DNA of 64,000 bases from CAYOOP01 sp964405685 (GCA_964405685.1 CAYOOP010000003.1:124001-188000); one strand, 5' to 3'; shown: positions 8,428 to 17,014, counted from the first letter of the stretch. Translations and numbers: made by a program. The notes: generated from the sequence alone by a model not told the origin.

Positions 8428-8513
8428 GTCATCCCCGCCTCTCGCCTTGGCGCCATGCCGTGCCGTGTGCAATATCACGGACGCCGTCGGCGTAGCCAGG
8501 TCGCGGGGATGAC
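8428..8513. repeat. Palindromic repeat, copy 2, overlapping the tsaB 3' end
   Basis: An 86-bp unit with outer ends GTCATCCCCGC and GCGGGGATGAC. The interior is less regular than in other copies. Positions 8475-8513 encode the last residues and stop codon of tsaB; the left end is 3 bp after the stop of the RodZ-like gene. It therefore separates two convergent genes. Confidence 0.8.
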
Positions 8514-9110
8514 GGCATCGGGCGGGCGAATATAAAACGGCTCCGGCGGTGCTATCAAATGCAGGTGTGTAAGCAACGCTTCCCCTGCCATCTGCGCATT
8601 AGGCAGAATATTGGGTTCCTCACCTATGAGCGAAAGCTGACCGATGGCGTGTTGCGTAGGATAGTGCGTTCTTAACTCAGAAGCAGGCAGCATATGCGCC
8701 TCATCTAGTGCATGGCACGCGGCATCAAATGCCTGCACAAACACATCGCCTTTACCTGCATTAAGCACAGCAAGTGCTGCCCCTTGCTGATGGTGCGCCA
8801 AGCACGCCACGGTCGATACTCCTACCACCGGAATTTTGAGCGCCAGGCCAAAGGCGCGCGCACTCGAGAGCGCAATGCGAATGCCGGTAAAACTTCCTGG
8901 GCCAATAGTGGAGACAATGGTATTGAGTTGTGTATATCCCACACCAGACTCTTTAAGTGCCTGTTCCACCATAGGAATCAGGTTCTTAGCCTGTGTGCCT
9001 GAAACCGCATCCGCCACGAATGCTTTGCATTCGCCGTGCACGAAAACGGCCACGCTGCCCGCGCCGCAGGCGGAATCTAGGCACAAAATCACTTGGTCTT
9101 TGAGGTTCAT
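8475..9110 (-). CDS. tsaB: TsaB (YeaZ), tRNA t6A37 synthesis factor
   Basis: A 211-residue ASKHA-fold protein. The N-terminus has ILCLDSACGAGSVAV, followed by NLIPMVEQAL and the TsaB block STIGPGSFTGIRIALSSARA near residue 66. TsaB pairs with TsaD and TsaE to add threonylcarbamoyl to A37 of ANN-decoding tRNAs. The normal family end (PFYIRPPDA) is followed by VIPATWLRRRRP, which is encoded inside the palindromic repeat at 8428-8513; the repeat appears to have replaced the original stop. Divergent from miaB with only 29 bp between starts; both genes modify A37, which makes the pairing meaningful. Confidence 0.92.
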   Translation of the reverse strand: MNLKDQVILCLDSACGAGSVAVFVHGECKAFVADAVSGTQAKNLIPMVEQALKESGVGYTQLNTIVSTIGPGSFTGIRIALSSARAFGLALKIPVVGVSTVACLAHHQQGAALAVLNAGKGDVFVQAFDAACHALDEAHMLPASELRTHYPTQHAIGQLSLIGEEPNILPNAQMAGEALLTHLHLIAPPEPFYIRPPDAVIPATWLRRRRP

Positions 9111-9139
9111 GTGCTAAAGAATGCGCGAGAAACCAGCGA

Positions 9140-10480
9140 ATGTCTATGAAGAAACTCCACATCAAAACCTACGGCTGCCAGATGAACGTCTACGATTCCA
9201 AACGTATGGAAGACGTATTGCGTCCGCTCGGCTATCAGCCAACGGAGACGATGGAAGGTGCGGATATGGTGATCCTCAACACCTGTCACATCCGCGAAAA
9301 AGCCGATGAAAAAGTCTATTCCGATTTGGGCCGCGTCAACAAACTCAAAGAAAAAAGCGGGAAAGATATGCTCATTGCCGTCGGCGGCTGTGTGGCACAG
9401 GCTGAAGGCGCAGAGGTTATCAGGCGCGCGCCGTATGTAGACATGGTGTTTGGTCCGCAGAGCTACCACCTGCTCCCCGAACTTGTCACCCGCGCCATCC
9501 GCGATGGCGGCGGTGTGGTCGAGCTTGAATTTCCCAAAGAACCCAAATTCGATAGCCTGCCAGAGGCAGGGTCACAGGGCGTTTCGGCGTATCTGGCCGT
9601 ACAAGAAGGCTGCGATAAATTCTGCACGTTTTGCGTGGTCCCCTACACGCGCGGTGCCGAATATTCACGCAGCGTCGAAGAAATTTTAGTTGAGGCCAAT
9701 CAGCTGATCGACAAAGGTGCCAAAGAAATCAACCTGCTCGGCCAAAACGTCAATGCCTTCCACGGCAGCTACAAAGGCAGTAGCGCAACACTCCCCGACC
9801 TCATTGCCGAACTCGCCAAAATCTCCGGCTTGAAGCGCATTCGCTACATCACCTCCCACCCGCGCGATATGACGGACGCGTTGATCGCCATTCACGGCAG
9901 CGAGCCGAAATTAATGCCCTATTTGCATCTGCCGATTCAATCCGGCTCCAGCCGCATTTTGAAAATGATGAACCGCAAACACACTGCGGAATTTTATCTG
10001 GACATCATCACGCGCTTGAAAAAGGTCCGCCCGGATCTTGCGCTGTCGTCCGATTTCATCGTCGGCTTCCCCGGCGAAACCGAGGAAGATTTCGCGGCAA
10101 CGCTGGGCCTTGCCGCCCAGGTAGGCTACGCCTCTGCCTATTCGTTTAAATACTCCCCGCGCCCTGGCACGCCGGCTGCGATCGAAGAGACCCAAGTGCC
10201 CGAGGATGTCAAAACCGAACGTCTTGCCCGCCTGCAAGCCTTGCTGGCTGATAGCCAACAAGCCTTCAACACCTCCTGCGTTGGCCAAACCATGCCCGTA
10301 CTCTTTGACCGTGAGGGCAAGCTGGAAGGCCAACTCATTGGCCGCACGCCGTTTATGCAATCGGTGCACTGCCATGGTGCCGAACGCTTACGTGGGGAAA
10401 TCGTCGATATCAAAATTGTGCGGGCGACCCAAAGCAGCTTAACCGGCGAGATTTGCACCGTTGACGCTTTCGCAGCGTAG
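9140..10480 (+). CDS. miaB: MiaB, tRNA-2-methylthio-N6-dimethylallyladenosine synthase
   Basis: A 446-residue radical-SAM methylthiotransferase with all expected parts. The UPF0004 domain supplies three cluster cysteines (KTYGCQMN, NTCHIRE, VGGCVAQ). The radical-SAM motif is EGCDKFCTFCVVPYTRG near residue 157, and a C-terminal TRAM domain starts near 378. It adds the methylthio group to i6A37 of tRNAs. ATG at 9140 is chosen; an ATG two codons later is equally possible. Divergent from tsaB across 29 bp and directly abutting the convergent surA-like gene (stops at 10480 and 10481). Confidence 0.97.
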   Translation: MSMKKLHIKTYGCQMNVYDSKRMEDVLRPLGYQPTETMEGADMVILNTCHIREKADEKVYSDLGRVNKLKEKSGKDMLIAVGGCVAQAEGAEVIRRAPYVDMVFGPQSYHLLPELVTRAIRDGGGVVELEFPKEPKFDSLPEAGSQGVSAYLAVQEGCDKFCTFCVVPYTRGAEYSRSVEEILVEANQLIDKGAKEINLLGQNVNAFHGSYKGSSATLPDLIAELAKISGLKRIRYITSHPRDMTDALIAIHGSEPKLMPYLHLPIQSGSSRILKMMNRKHTAEFYLDIITRLKKVRPDLALSSDFIVGFPGETEEDFAATLGLAAQVGYASAYSFKYSPRPGTPAAIEETQVPEDVKTERLARLQALLADSQQAFNTSCVGQTMPVLFDREGKLEGQLIGRTPFMQSVHCHGAERLRGEIVDIKIVRATQSSLTGEICTVDAFAA

Positions 10481-11725
10481 CTATTTCATTTCAATAAACG
10501 CGTCGCGGCGGAGATTGCGCAAGTATTTCTTGACTTCCAGATCCATTTTTTCAGTCATCAAGCGCTGGTAGGTTTTGTCCTTATCGGCCAAGGCCGGCGG
10601 CACATCCACGCGTTCGCAGAGCAACACCATCTGCAAACCATACGGCGTTGCAACAGGTGCACTCACATTACCCACTGTCAGCGTTTGCAGCAGCGGGCGG
10701 AACGCCTCTGAAAAATCCTCAAGCGGTTGTTCTAAAATAGCCGCCGCCAAGGTGACCGTTGCAGGAAGTTTGGCATCGCTACTGGTGTCTTCACAGGTGC
10801 CGGGGGTTGCACGCACAGCTTCGGCCGCGGCGGTAAAATCATTCGTACCAGGAGTGGCTTCGCCCGCGGGGCTTAAGGTGAACAATTTGGCCGTGAGTTC
10901 GGTGATGGAAGAAGCAGTATCTTTCGCGCGCTTATCTAGGAGTTGAACAATAGCATAACCCTCAGCGGTACGTACGGGTGGAAGGGTAGTGTTGGGTGTT
11001 GCGCCCTTCAAGGCTGCAGCAAGTGCAGGGTCGAGCGTCGCGGCTTCCACCCAAAAAGGCGTTGGCGGCGGTGCGTTAGGCGTCACTTGGCGGGTGATGG
11101 CATCAAACGATGCACCTTTGCTTAAACTATCCGCTAAATGCTGCGCCAATGCTTTGACATCCGGTTCCTGTTCCGGTTTTTCGACCGCCAGCGGCAAGAG
11201 CAACAGAGAATATTCCACGTTTTGTGAAGGGTTGAGCGCCGCCTGCGCGCGTGCGCGTTCAATTTCATCTTCAGTGACCTTGATGGCGGGGCGAAGCCGC
11301 TTGCCGATAATTTTTGACCACGCCACTTGTGCCGCCAGTTGATGCTTGAAATAGCTTTCGCTGACATTGTGGTCTTTCAAATCTTCCAAGACGCCGCCGG
11401 GTACCATGCTGCGTTGTTTCTCGATCATGGCAATGGCTTGAGTAATATCCCTCTCATCCGGAGCCAGGCCTAAGCGCCGTGCTTCTTGCATCTGCAATGT
11501 TTCATCCACCAATTGCCGCAGCACTTGCGGGCGAATGCGCGCGCGCGCTTCTTCATCGTCGGGCACGTCAGTGGTTTTGCCGATGAAGTCCAAACGGTCT
11601 TCAATATCTTTGGTGGTGATCACCTCATCATTCACTACCGCGGCAATCCCAACTTCCGGGGCAGCGGCAGCGGCAGGCAATGCAATCGTGCACAACGCAG
11701 CAAAGAGCAGGGTGATTTTAAACAT
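10481..11725 (-). CDS. surA: SurA-like periplasmic chaperone / peptidyl-prolyl isomerase
   Basis: A 414-residue exported protein: signal peptide MFKITLLFAALCTIALPAAAAA, then the SurA N-domain signature (IAAVVNDEVITTKDIEDRL, LRQLVDETLQMQEARRLGL). Two parvulin-like regions follow, less well conserved (about 185-275 and 290-395, with TPYGLQMVLLCERVD near the end). SurA guides outer-membrane proteins to the Bam machine; bamD is present at 29 kb. In many proteobacteria surA sits between lptD and pdxA-rsmA, which are not here. The start ATG has a well-formed signal peptide directly behind it. Confidence 0.82.
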   Translation of the reverse strand: MFKITLLFAALCTIALPAAAAAPEVGIAAVVNDEVITTKDIEDRLDFIGKTTDVPDDEEARARIRPQVLRQLVDETLQMQEARRLGLAPDERDITQAIAMIEKQRSMVPGGVLEDLKDHNVSESYFKHQLAAQVAWSKIIGKRLRPAIKVTEDEIERARAQAALNPSQNVEYSLLLLPLAVEKPEQEPDVKALAQHLADSLSKGASFDAITRQVTPNAPPPTPFWVEAATLDPALAAALKGATPNTTLPPVRTAEGYAIVQLLDKRAKDTASSITELTAKLFTLSPAGEATPGTNDFTAAAEAVRATPGTCEDTSSDAKLPATVTLAAAILEQPLEDFSEAFRPLLQTLTVGNVSAPVATPYGLQMVLLCERVDVPPALADKDKTYQRLMTEKMDLEVKKYLRNLRRDAFIEMK

Positions 11726-11756
11726 GAAGCGGTTATAGGCGATTTGAAGGGAAGGA

Positions 11757-11793
11757 GCAATCCGCTTTCGTCGCTTCGCCTCCTCGCAATGAT
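11757..11793. repeat. Single-hairpin palindromic repeat, copy 3
   Basis: About 37 bp reading GCAATCCGC ... TCCTCGCAATGA. On the other strand it is TCATTGCGAGGA...GCGGATTGC, one half of the two-hairpin form seen at 43058 and 53384. It lies between the surA-like gene and the diguanylate cyclase gene and ends next to the latter's stop codon. Confidence 0.7.
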
Positions 11794-11794
11794 G

Positions 11795-12850
11795 TTATTC
11801 GGGCAAGGTTTGGCCTTCTTGCGTCACACGGTTGCGGCCGCGGCGTTTGGAGATATACAGTGCATCATCCGCGCGTTTGATAAGGCTGACCGGTGAATCG
11901 TTACCGCGTAGTAAGCTCACCCCAACGGAAACGGTAATGGCTCCATACGATTCGCCGCTATCGCGCCGTTTCAATTCGCGCTTGGCAATGGTGCTACGAA
12001 TGGTTTCGGCCACTTTCATGGCACCGACGAGTGGTGTATCGGGCAAGATGACGGAGAATTCCTCGCCGCCATAGCGCGCAACCATGTCTTTGCCACGCAC
12101 GCAATCGGTCAAAGATTTGGCAACAATTTTGAGCACCTCATCGCCAATCAAATGCCCAAATTTATCGTTGAAATTTTTGAAATGATCGATGTCGAGCATC
12201 AGCAGACACAACTCCGCGCCATGTTTTCTCGTATCTTCAATCAACTCATCCAGCCCGCGGTCAAATGTTTTGCGGTTATTGACGCCGGTCAAGAAATCGC
12301 GCTGCGATTCCTCGGTGACGTGTTCCAGATCTTTTTTGAGTTTCTCGATGACTTGTTCGGATTCAGCGAGTTTTTTATGGAGTTCTTCCCCCTGGTTTTG
12401 GATGTCGGTGGTGGCATCCATCAATCCTTTGACCAATTCTTTGATGGTGGGATCTTCCGAAACATCATCCAGCTTATCCATGTACTGATCGACGTCTTCG
12501 TTAAATTCTTTCGTCTCGCTGCCGTAGTTTTGCACGGCTTTCAATACGTCAGAGAGTACCTTGTTGGCGTTCAACGTTGCCGTGTTGGCTGCTTCGGTTG
12601 GCCGGTCAGAGATAATAAATTTTTTATACAGCATCCCCATCGTCTGCTCGTTAAACGGCACATGATTGCGCTCCATGGCATCGATTTCTTTGGTAAGCTG
12701 CTTGTTGTCCTTGGCCACCACGTGGTACCAGATCGAATAGTTTTCCGGCGTCGGTGGCAGGTTGCGTTCAGTCAGCACCCTCAGCACTTGCGGAGCAAGC
12801 GCATGGGCATTTGCGTGAGGTAGCGGCGGTGTCGATGCGGAAAGGGCCAT
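11795..12850 (-). CDS. Diguanylate cyclase (GGDEF domain)
   Basis: 351 residues from the ATG at 12850, chosen because GAAGGG precedes it; a TTG at 12862 is weaker. The N-terminal about 180 residues are helical with no recognised sensor (ERNLPPTPENYSIWYHVVAK) and end in a likely coiled coil (about 140-185). The GGDEF domain follows, with DFLTGVNNRKTFD, LDIDHFKNFNDKFGH and the active-site ARYGGEEF near residue 260. An RGKD inhibitory site lies just before it, so both c-di-GMP synthesis and product inhibition are expected. No membrane segment. A perfect CtrA box lies 29-43 bp upstream of the ATG, suggesting cell-cycle control. Confidence 0.93.
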   Translation of the reverse strand: MALSASTPPLPHANAHALAPQVLRVLTERNLPPTPENYSIWYHVVAKDNKQLTKEIDAMERNHVPFNEQTMGMLYKKFIISDRPTEAANTATLNANKVLSDVLKAVQNYGSETKEFNEDVDQYMDKLDDVSEDPTIKELVKGLMDATTDIQNQGEELHKKLAESEQVIEKLKKDLEHVTEESQRDFLTGVNNRKTFDRGLDELIEDTRKHGAELCLLMLDIDHFKNFNDKFGHLIGDEVLKIVAKSLTDCVRGKDMVARYGGEEFSVILPDTPLVGAMKVAETIRSTIAKRELKRRDSGESYGAITVSVGVSLLRGNDSPVSLIKRADDALYISKRRGRNRVTQEGQTLPE

Positions 12851-12878
12851 AATACCCTTCAAGCTTAAGCGAAACCGC

Positions 12879-12893
12879 TTAATAGGAAGTTAA
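12879..12893. promoter_or_regulatory. CtrA-type binding box upstream of the diguanylate cyclase gene
   Basis: TTAA at 12879-12882, seven bases, TTAA at 12890-12893: a perfect match to the alphaproteobacterial CtrA site TTAA-N7-TTAA. It is 29-43 bp upstream of the preferred ATG at 12850. The site also lies just beyond the 3' end of the divergently placed gap to the gene at 12938, which reads the same way and ends at 12938. Confidence 0.6.
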
Positions 12894-12937
12894 CAAACTA
12901 TTGAAAAAGAGGAAGTTTTTCGCTATTTTTAGGCCGT

Positions 12938-13486
12938 TTATACGCTCAGCGTGCGATTTGATGGCTGCTCCTTCGCAACCACATCCGCCCAGGGCTTGCC
13001 GTCAGCGCGGCCTGAATTTTCAAATTGGCCTTGTGCCTGAACGACCACCAGCTGCGGCGGCGTTTTTTGCAGCTCCTGCGCCAGATATTTCGCCGTGTGT
13101 TGCGCATTCACCTCCAGCTGATCAAACTGACTGTTGTGGTACATACGGCTCGACATGTAATGCGCCGCAATCCCTGCACCCATGATAACGGTTGCAGCAG
13201 CTAGAAACGTGAGACCTACAGCCTCAGTTTGTATGGCGGAAAGTACGGCAGAGATGGTTTTATCTTCTGCTCCGCTAATAGCCGTGCCGATAATGCCCAT
13301 CGCGGCGGCGAGCAAAATACCGCCTACGAATTTAAACGTGTCGCCGGTGCTGTGAAACAGCGAATCGTAAAACGTGCCACCCAAGACTTTTTGCTTGTCG
13401 GCAAGCGCCGATTTATCGCGGCAGACTTCCTCGATTTTGACAATCGAAGAGGGCAGCAGTCCAGCGGGTGACATAAGATCATTCAC
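12938..13486 (-). CDS. Membrane protein of unknown function
   Basis: A 182-residue protein with two hydrophobic segments (FVGGILLAAAMGIIGTAI and AVGLTFLAAATVIMGAGIAA). Between them is an acidic or polar loop, and the C-terminal about 60 residues are soluble (SQFDQLEVNAQHTAKYLAQE, PPQLVVVQAQGQFEN). I do not recognise a family. It lies upstream of the diguanylate cyclase on the same strand, separated by the CtrA box, so it may be transcribed separately. A palindromic repeat lies upstream. Confidence 0.6.
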   Translation of the reverse strand: MNDLMSPAGLLPSSIVKIEEVCRDKSALADKQKVLGGTFYDSLFHSTGDTFKFVGGILLAAAMGIIGTAISGAEDKTISAVLSAIQTEAVGLTFLAAATVIMGAGIAAHYMSSRMYHNSQFDQLEVNAQHTAKYLAQELQKTPPQLVVVQAQGQFENSGRADGKPWADVVAKEQPSNRTLSV

Positions 13487-13540
13487 GCCACTATTTTACC
13501 CCAGCACTCCAGGGTAGTGTGTGACAGTTTTGTTAAGATT

Positions 13541-13627
13541 GTCATCCTGCTGAACCCAAAGGGTTCGAGCAGGATCTTGTAAATTTAAGGAGATTCTGCT
13601 CCGTTGCGTTGCACTGAGCAGAATGAC
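13541..13627. repeat. Two-hairpin palindromic repeat, copy 4
   Basis: An 87-bp unit: GTCATCCTGCT, stem with GAACCC/GGGTTC, AGCAGGATCTTG, AT-rich spacer, AGATTCTGCTC, second stem, GAGCAGAATGAC. The two stems differ in sequence, but each is internally complementary. It lies between the gene at 12938 and fliI, 5 bp beyond the fliI stop. Confidence 0.85.
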
Positions 13628-13632
13628 GGTGG

Positions 13633-15021
13633 TTATTTCGTACCCAAAATCTCGGCCAGGCGCTTGTATCCGCTCTCTAAATCAGCAGCTTCACGTTTGC
13701 CCTGGCGGAGGAATTCTTCCAGCGGTTGGAAGTATTTAATCGCGAGATCGACCTCAGCGTCCGCACCTTTGCGGTAGGCACCGAGCCGAATCATTTCCGC
13801 CATATCATCGTAAAGTGATAAATAGCGCCGGGCTTTGGTGACCAGCATATTTTCCTCATCCGAACTACAATCCGGCATCGTCCGCGACACGCTGCGTAAA
13901 ATATTCACCGCCGGAAAACGCCCACGGCTGGCGATTGAACGATCAAGCACAATGTGCCCATCCAAAATTCCACGTACGGTATCCGAAACCGGTTCGTTCG
14001 TGTCATCGCCTTCCACAAGTACCGTGAAGAGTCCCGTAATCGCACCACTACCCTCTTTCCCCGGTCCCGCGCGCTCCAAAAGTTTTGGAAGTTCCGCAAA
14101 TACCGTTGGCGTGTAACCCTTGCTGGCTGGCGGTTCCCCAGCCGAAAGGCCGATCTCCCGCTGTGCCATCGCAAAACGCGTAATTGAATCCATCAAACAC
14201 AATACATGTTTGCCCTGATCGCGGAAATACTCGGCAAGTGCGAGTGTGAGGTACGCCGCTTGCCGACGCATCAGCGCATATTCATCCGACGTTGCAACCA
14301 CCACAATCGAACGCTTCAACCCTTCTTCACCTAGATCATCCTGAATGAACTCCTGCACCTCGCGGCCGCGCTCGCCGACTAAACCGATGATGTTAATATC
14401 CGCATCCGAACTGCGTGCGATCATCGACATGAGAATGGATTTCCCCACGCCCGAACCGGCGAAAATCCCCATGCGCTGCCCGCGGCAGCAGGTGAGGAAG
14501 GTGTTGAGTGAACGCACACCCAGATCTAATTTACCTCTTACACGCGCACGCTCATGCGCATTGGGCGGCGTATTTTTAATCGGCACCGCAACTTCGCCGC
14601 GAGGGAGCGGCCCCAACCCGTCAATGGGCTCGCCAAACGCATTAACAATGCGTCCCAACCACGCATTGCTCGGCGAAACGGTTGCGACCGAAGCGATCAT
14701 TTCCACTTTCGTGCCCGGGCCGACGCCATCAAGCCCCGAAAATGACATCAGCAGGGCGATTTTATCATTAAAACCGACCACTTCGGCCAGTAACTCTTTA
14801 ACACTTGCCTGGGGGGTATTTGGGTAAATGCGGCAGCGCGAACCGACCGCCAAAAACTTTTCCATACCCACACATTCTATGAGCAGGCCATTTACGGAGC
14901 GAACGGCACCTTCAATTTTAACATCTTGAATTTTATCAATTTCATTCAATAAATGCTGCATAAGTGCCACATAAGGGTGGGTGTTAGCGCTTGGAATGAA
15001 ACTATATATTGATTCTTCCAA
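13633..15021 (-). CDS. fliI: FliI, flagellar export ATPase
   Basis: A 442-462 residue F1-beta-like ATPase energising flagellar type III export. Walker A is GIFAGSGVGKS near residue 190, with VGERGREVQEF, the Walker B region VLCLMDSITRFAMAQREIGL and the FliI-type GEPPASKGYTPTVFAELP. The frame opens at a TTG (15021), but an ATG at 14961 would give 442 residues, close to the usual FliI length; neither has a clear Shine-Dalgarno. Divergent from ctrA, with a CtrA box in the shared region, as expected for a CtrA-controlled class II flagellar gene. No other fli genes are adjacent. Confidence 0.95.
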   Translation of the reverse strand: MEESIYSFIPSANTHPYVALMQHLLNEIDKIQDVKIEGAVRSVNGLLIECVGMEKFLAVGSRCRIYPNTPQASVKELLAEVVGFNDKIALLMSFSGLDGVGPGTKVEMIASVATVSPSNAWLGRIVNAFGEPIDGLGPLPRGEVAVPIKNTPPNAHERARVRGKLDLGVRSLNTFLTCCRGQRMGIFAGSGVGKSILMSMIARSSDADINIIGLVGERGREVQEFIQDDLGEEGLKRSIVVVATSDEYALMRRQAAYLTLALAEYFRDQGKHVLCLMDSITRFAMAQREIGLSAGEPPASKGYTPTVFAELPKLLERAGPGKEGSGAITGLFTVLVEGDDTNEPVSDTVRGILDGHIVLDRSIASRGRFPAVNILRSVSRTMPDCSSDEENMLVTKARRYLSLYDDMAEMIRLGAYRKGADAEVDLAIKYFQPLEEFLRQGKREAADLESGYKRLAEILGTK

Positions 15022-15060
15022 AAAGAACAGTTAAAGATTGCGTTAACCGTTTTTTTATGG

Positions 15061-15075
15061 TTAACTGAGCATTAA
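15061..15075. promoter_or_regulatory. CtrA-type binding box between fliI and ctrA
   Basis: TTAA at 15061-15064, N7, TTAA at 15072-15075, 46-60 bp upstream of the ctrA ATG and 40-54 bp upstream of the longest fliI frame. A near match (TTAA-N7-TTTA, 15043-15057) lies next to it, and a GATTC (GANTC, CcrM-type site) lies at 15011-15015. The layout fits CtrA autoregulation and CtrA control of fliI. Confidence 0.65.
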
Positions 15076-15120
15076 GTTCGGTTACGATGTTAACCAAGAT
15101 ATTAATAAGGGAGTTCGCCC

Positions 15121-15837
15121 ATGCGCGTATTACTAGTAGAAGATGATGCATCCACCGCCAAGGCCATTGAGCTTTCACTAGCGTCGGAAGGCATTATCTG
15201 TGACACCACCCAGCTCGGTGAAGAAGGTCTCGAAATCGGCAAAATTTACGATTACGACATCATCATCCTGGACCTGATGCTCCCGGACATCGATGGCTAC
15301 GAAGTTCTGCGCCGCTTCCGCGCGGCTCGCGTCACCACGCCAATCCTCATTCTCTCCGGCCTCTCCGGCCCAGACCAAAAAATCAAAGGTCTTGGCTACG
15401 GCGCGGACGACTACCTCACCAAACCGTTTAACAAAGGTGAGTTGATCGCGCGCATTCAAGCGATCGTTCGTCGTTCGAAAGGCCACTCTGAGTCGATCAT
15501 CCGCACCGGCAAACTGGCGATCAATCTGGATACGCGTTCGGTGGAAGTTGCAGGCAAGCCGCTGCACCTCACATCCAAAGAATATGCAATCCTCGAATTG
15601 CTCTCTTTGCGTAAAGGCACGACGCTGACGAAAGAAATGTTCTTGAACCACCTCTACGGCGGCATCGACGAACCGGAACTTAAAATCATCGACGTGTTCA
15701 TCTGCAAACTGCGCAAAAAACTCGCAACTGCGGCAAACGGCGAAAACTACATCGAAACCGTGTGGGGCCGTGGCTACGTGCTAAAAGACCCACAACCCGG
15801 CGATGCGCCATACGTTGAGGAAGAAGAAGTCGCGTAA
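15121..15837 (+). CDS. ctrA: CtrA, OmpR-family cell-cycle response regulator
   Basis: A 238-residue response regulator nearly colinear with Caulobacter CtrA. The receiver domain opens MRVLLVEDDASTAKAIELSL, the phospho-acceptor Asp lies in IIILDLMLPD near residue 51, and the lysine is in GADDYLTKPFNKGELIARIQ near 105. The DNA-binding winged helix contains LTSKEYAILELLSLRKG and the recognition stretch DVFICKLRKKL. CtrA directly controls replication, division and flagellar or pilus genes in Alphaproteobacteria. The tail ends in VEEEEVA rather than the degradation-signal AA of Caulobacter. GGGAG precedes the ATG. A terminator hairpin follows the gene. Confidence 0.97.
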   Translation: MRVLLVEDDASTAKAIELSLASEGIICDTTQLGEEGLEIGKIYDYDIIILDLMLPDIDGYEVLRRFRAARVTTPILILSGLSGPDQKIKGLGYGADDYLTKPFNKGELIARIQAIVRRSKGHSESIIRTGKLAINLDTRSVEVAGKPLHLTSKEYAILELLSLRKGTTLTKEMFLNHLYGGIDEPELKIIDVFICKLRKKLATAANGENYIETVWGRGYVLKDPQPGDAPYVEEEEVA

Positions 15838-15858
15838 GACTTTAATCTTCTATAAAAT

Positions 15859-15892
15859 AAAAAAGGGCCGGGAAATTCCCCGGCCCTTTTTG
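15859..15892. terminator. Bidirectional rho-independent terminator after ctrA
   Basis: A strong GC hairpin (AAAAAGGGCCGGG, short AAATT loop, CCCCGGCCCTTTTT) with an A-run before and a T-run after. It serves ctrA on the plus strand and the SGNH hydrolase gene (stop at 15911) on the minus strand. Confidence 0.9.
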
Positions 15893-15910
15893 TTTGTGAT
15901 GATGCAGCGA

Positions 15911-17014
15911 TTATTCACGCACATACGGCAGCAGTGCTTCCGCCATGAGCTTAGCACCCCGCGGCGAGAGATGCACTTGATCCACATACAGTGACATGCC
16001 AGCAAATAACGAATCGGAGCCTTTATTATATTGGTGAATAATAGCGTCCCAGTTGATGCCGACAAATCCGATTTCTTGGGCCATGGCAGGGAAATCATCA
16101 AACGTTTTACGCATATGGGTGATGTAGGCTTCAGGCCATTTGTTCAAGAAATGGTGGAAGCTAAATTGTTGGTAGCTTTCTAGCACGATGATGACTTTCG
16201 CATAATGCCCGCTGGTTTTAAGCGCCGCCAGCTTTCCAAACGCTTCGCGCATTTGCGTCTCATCAATCCCCTTGTGCTCATCCCAAAAATCATTCTGGCA
16301 TGCAATATAAATAAGCGTGTTACCCTTGTGCGCATAAGAGCTATTTACGGCCAAGGTATAGATTTCCTGATACCCATGCCCGCCGGTGGTATGGTTGATC
16401 ACTTGCTGTGAGTTGCCCAGCATGCTTTGCAAGAATGACGCAATGGTGTGGTTATCATCCACTCCCACACCAAACGCCACACTATCCCCCAGCATGAGCA
16501 CTTTTTTATCCGCATGCACCACAGGCAACGTCACCCGATCACCTTCCGCATTGGAGGTATAGCTATAATAACGCGCGGTGTTTGCATCTAACCACGCTTT
16601 CAATTTAGGCGGCACGGTCTTGCTTAAATCATACGCCACAATCGGCGGATCAATATTGCCGGGACGATTAGAAATCACCATGTGCTGCGCAACATGCACG
16701 TTTTTGCGAAGCCGTGTGCCGACAAGCGGATCAGGCTCCGTCATCAATTTCGTTTCATTGGTTAGATGCGTAGGGTTGTTAGCATTCTCAATCCCCCCGC
16801 CGATCGCCTGCAATTCCAGCAAGACGTCTTGGGGCATATCGAGCGGCAATTGAGCGCTGGTGACCGCGCCAAACTTTGACGGCAGCGCCCGCACCGCTTT
16901 CACGATAGCAAATTCCGAATTATTAAGTTGATAGTGAACCGCCCGCAAACCCAGTTCCAGAACCACCAAGCTTATCAACACCATGATGGCGCTAAAAATA
17001 ACAGTCTTCTTCAT
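15911..17014 (-). CDS. Membrane-anchored SGNH/GDSL-type hydrolase
   Basis: A 367-residue protein with an N-terminal membrane anchor (VIFSAIMVLISLVVLELGL) and a periplasmic SGNH hydrolase fold. The four blocks are visible: LMLGDSVAFGVGV (Ser) near residue 175, TTGGHGYQEIYTL (Gly), YIACQNDFWDE (Asn) and YVDQVHLSPRGA (Asp-His) near 352. Such enzymes are esterases or acyltransferases, often acting on cell-surface polysaccharides; the substrate is unknown. Convergent with ctrA across a shared terminator and divergent from the pirin gene across about 140 bp of AT-rich sequence. Confidence 0.8.
   Translation of the reverse strand: MKKTVIFSAIMVLISLVVLELGLRAVHYQLNNSEFAIVKAVRALPSKFGAVTSAQLPLDMPQDVLLELQAIGGGIENANNPTHLTNETKLMTEPDPLVGTRLRKNVHVAQHMVISNRPGNIDPPIVAYDLSKTVPPKLKAWLDANTARYYSYTSNAEGDRVTLPVVHADKKVLMLGDSVAFGVGVDDNHTIASFLQSMLGNSQQVINHTTGGHGYQEIYTLAVNSSYAHKGNTLIYIACQNDFWDEHKGIDETQMREAFGKLAALKTSGHYAKVIIVLESYQQFSFHHFLNKWPEAYITHMRKTFDDFPAMAQEIGFVGINWDAIIHQYNKGSDSLFAGMSLYVDQVHLSPRGAKLMAEALLPYVRE

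Noticed and set aside
13541..13627. Two-hairpin repeats considered as rho-independent terminators
   Set aside because: They lack T-runs, recur with fixed GTCAT ends and are also found inside coding genes, so they are repeats first; a secondary role in transcription ending is possible.
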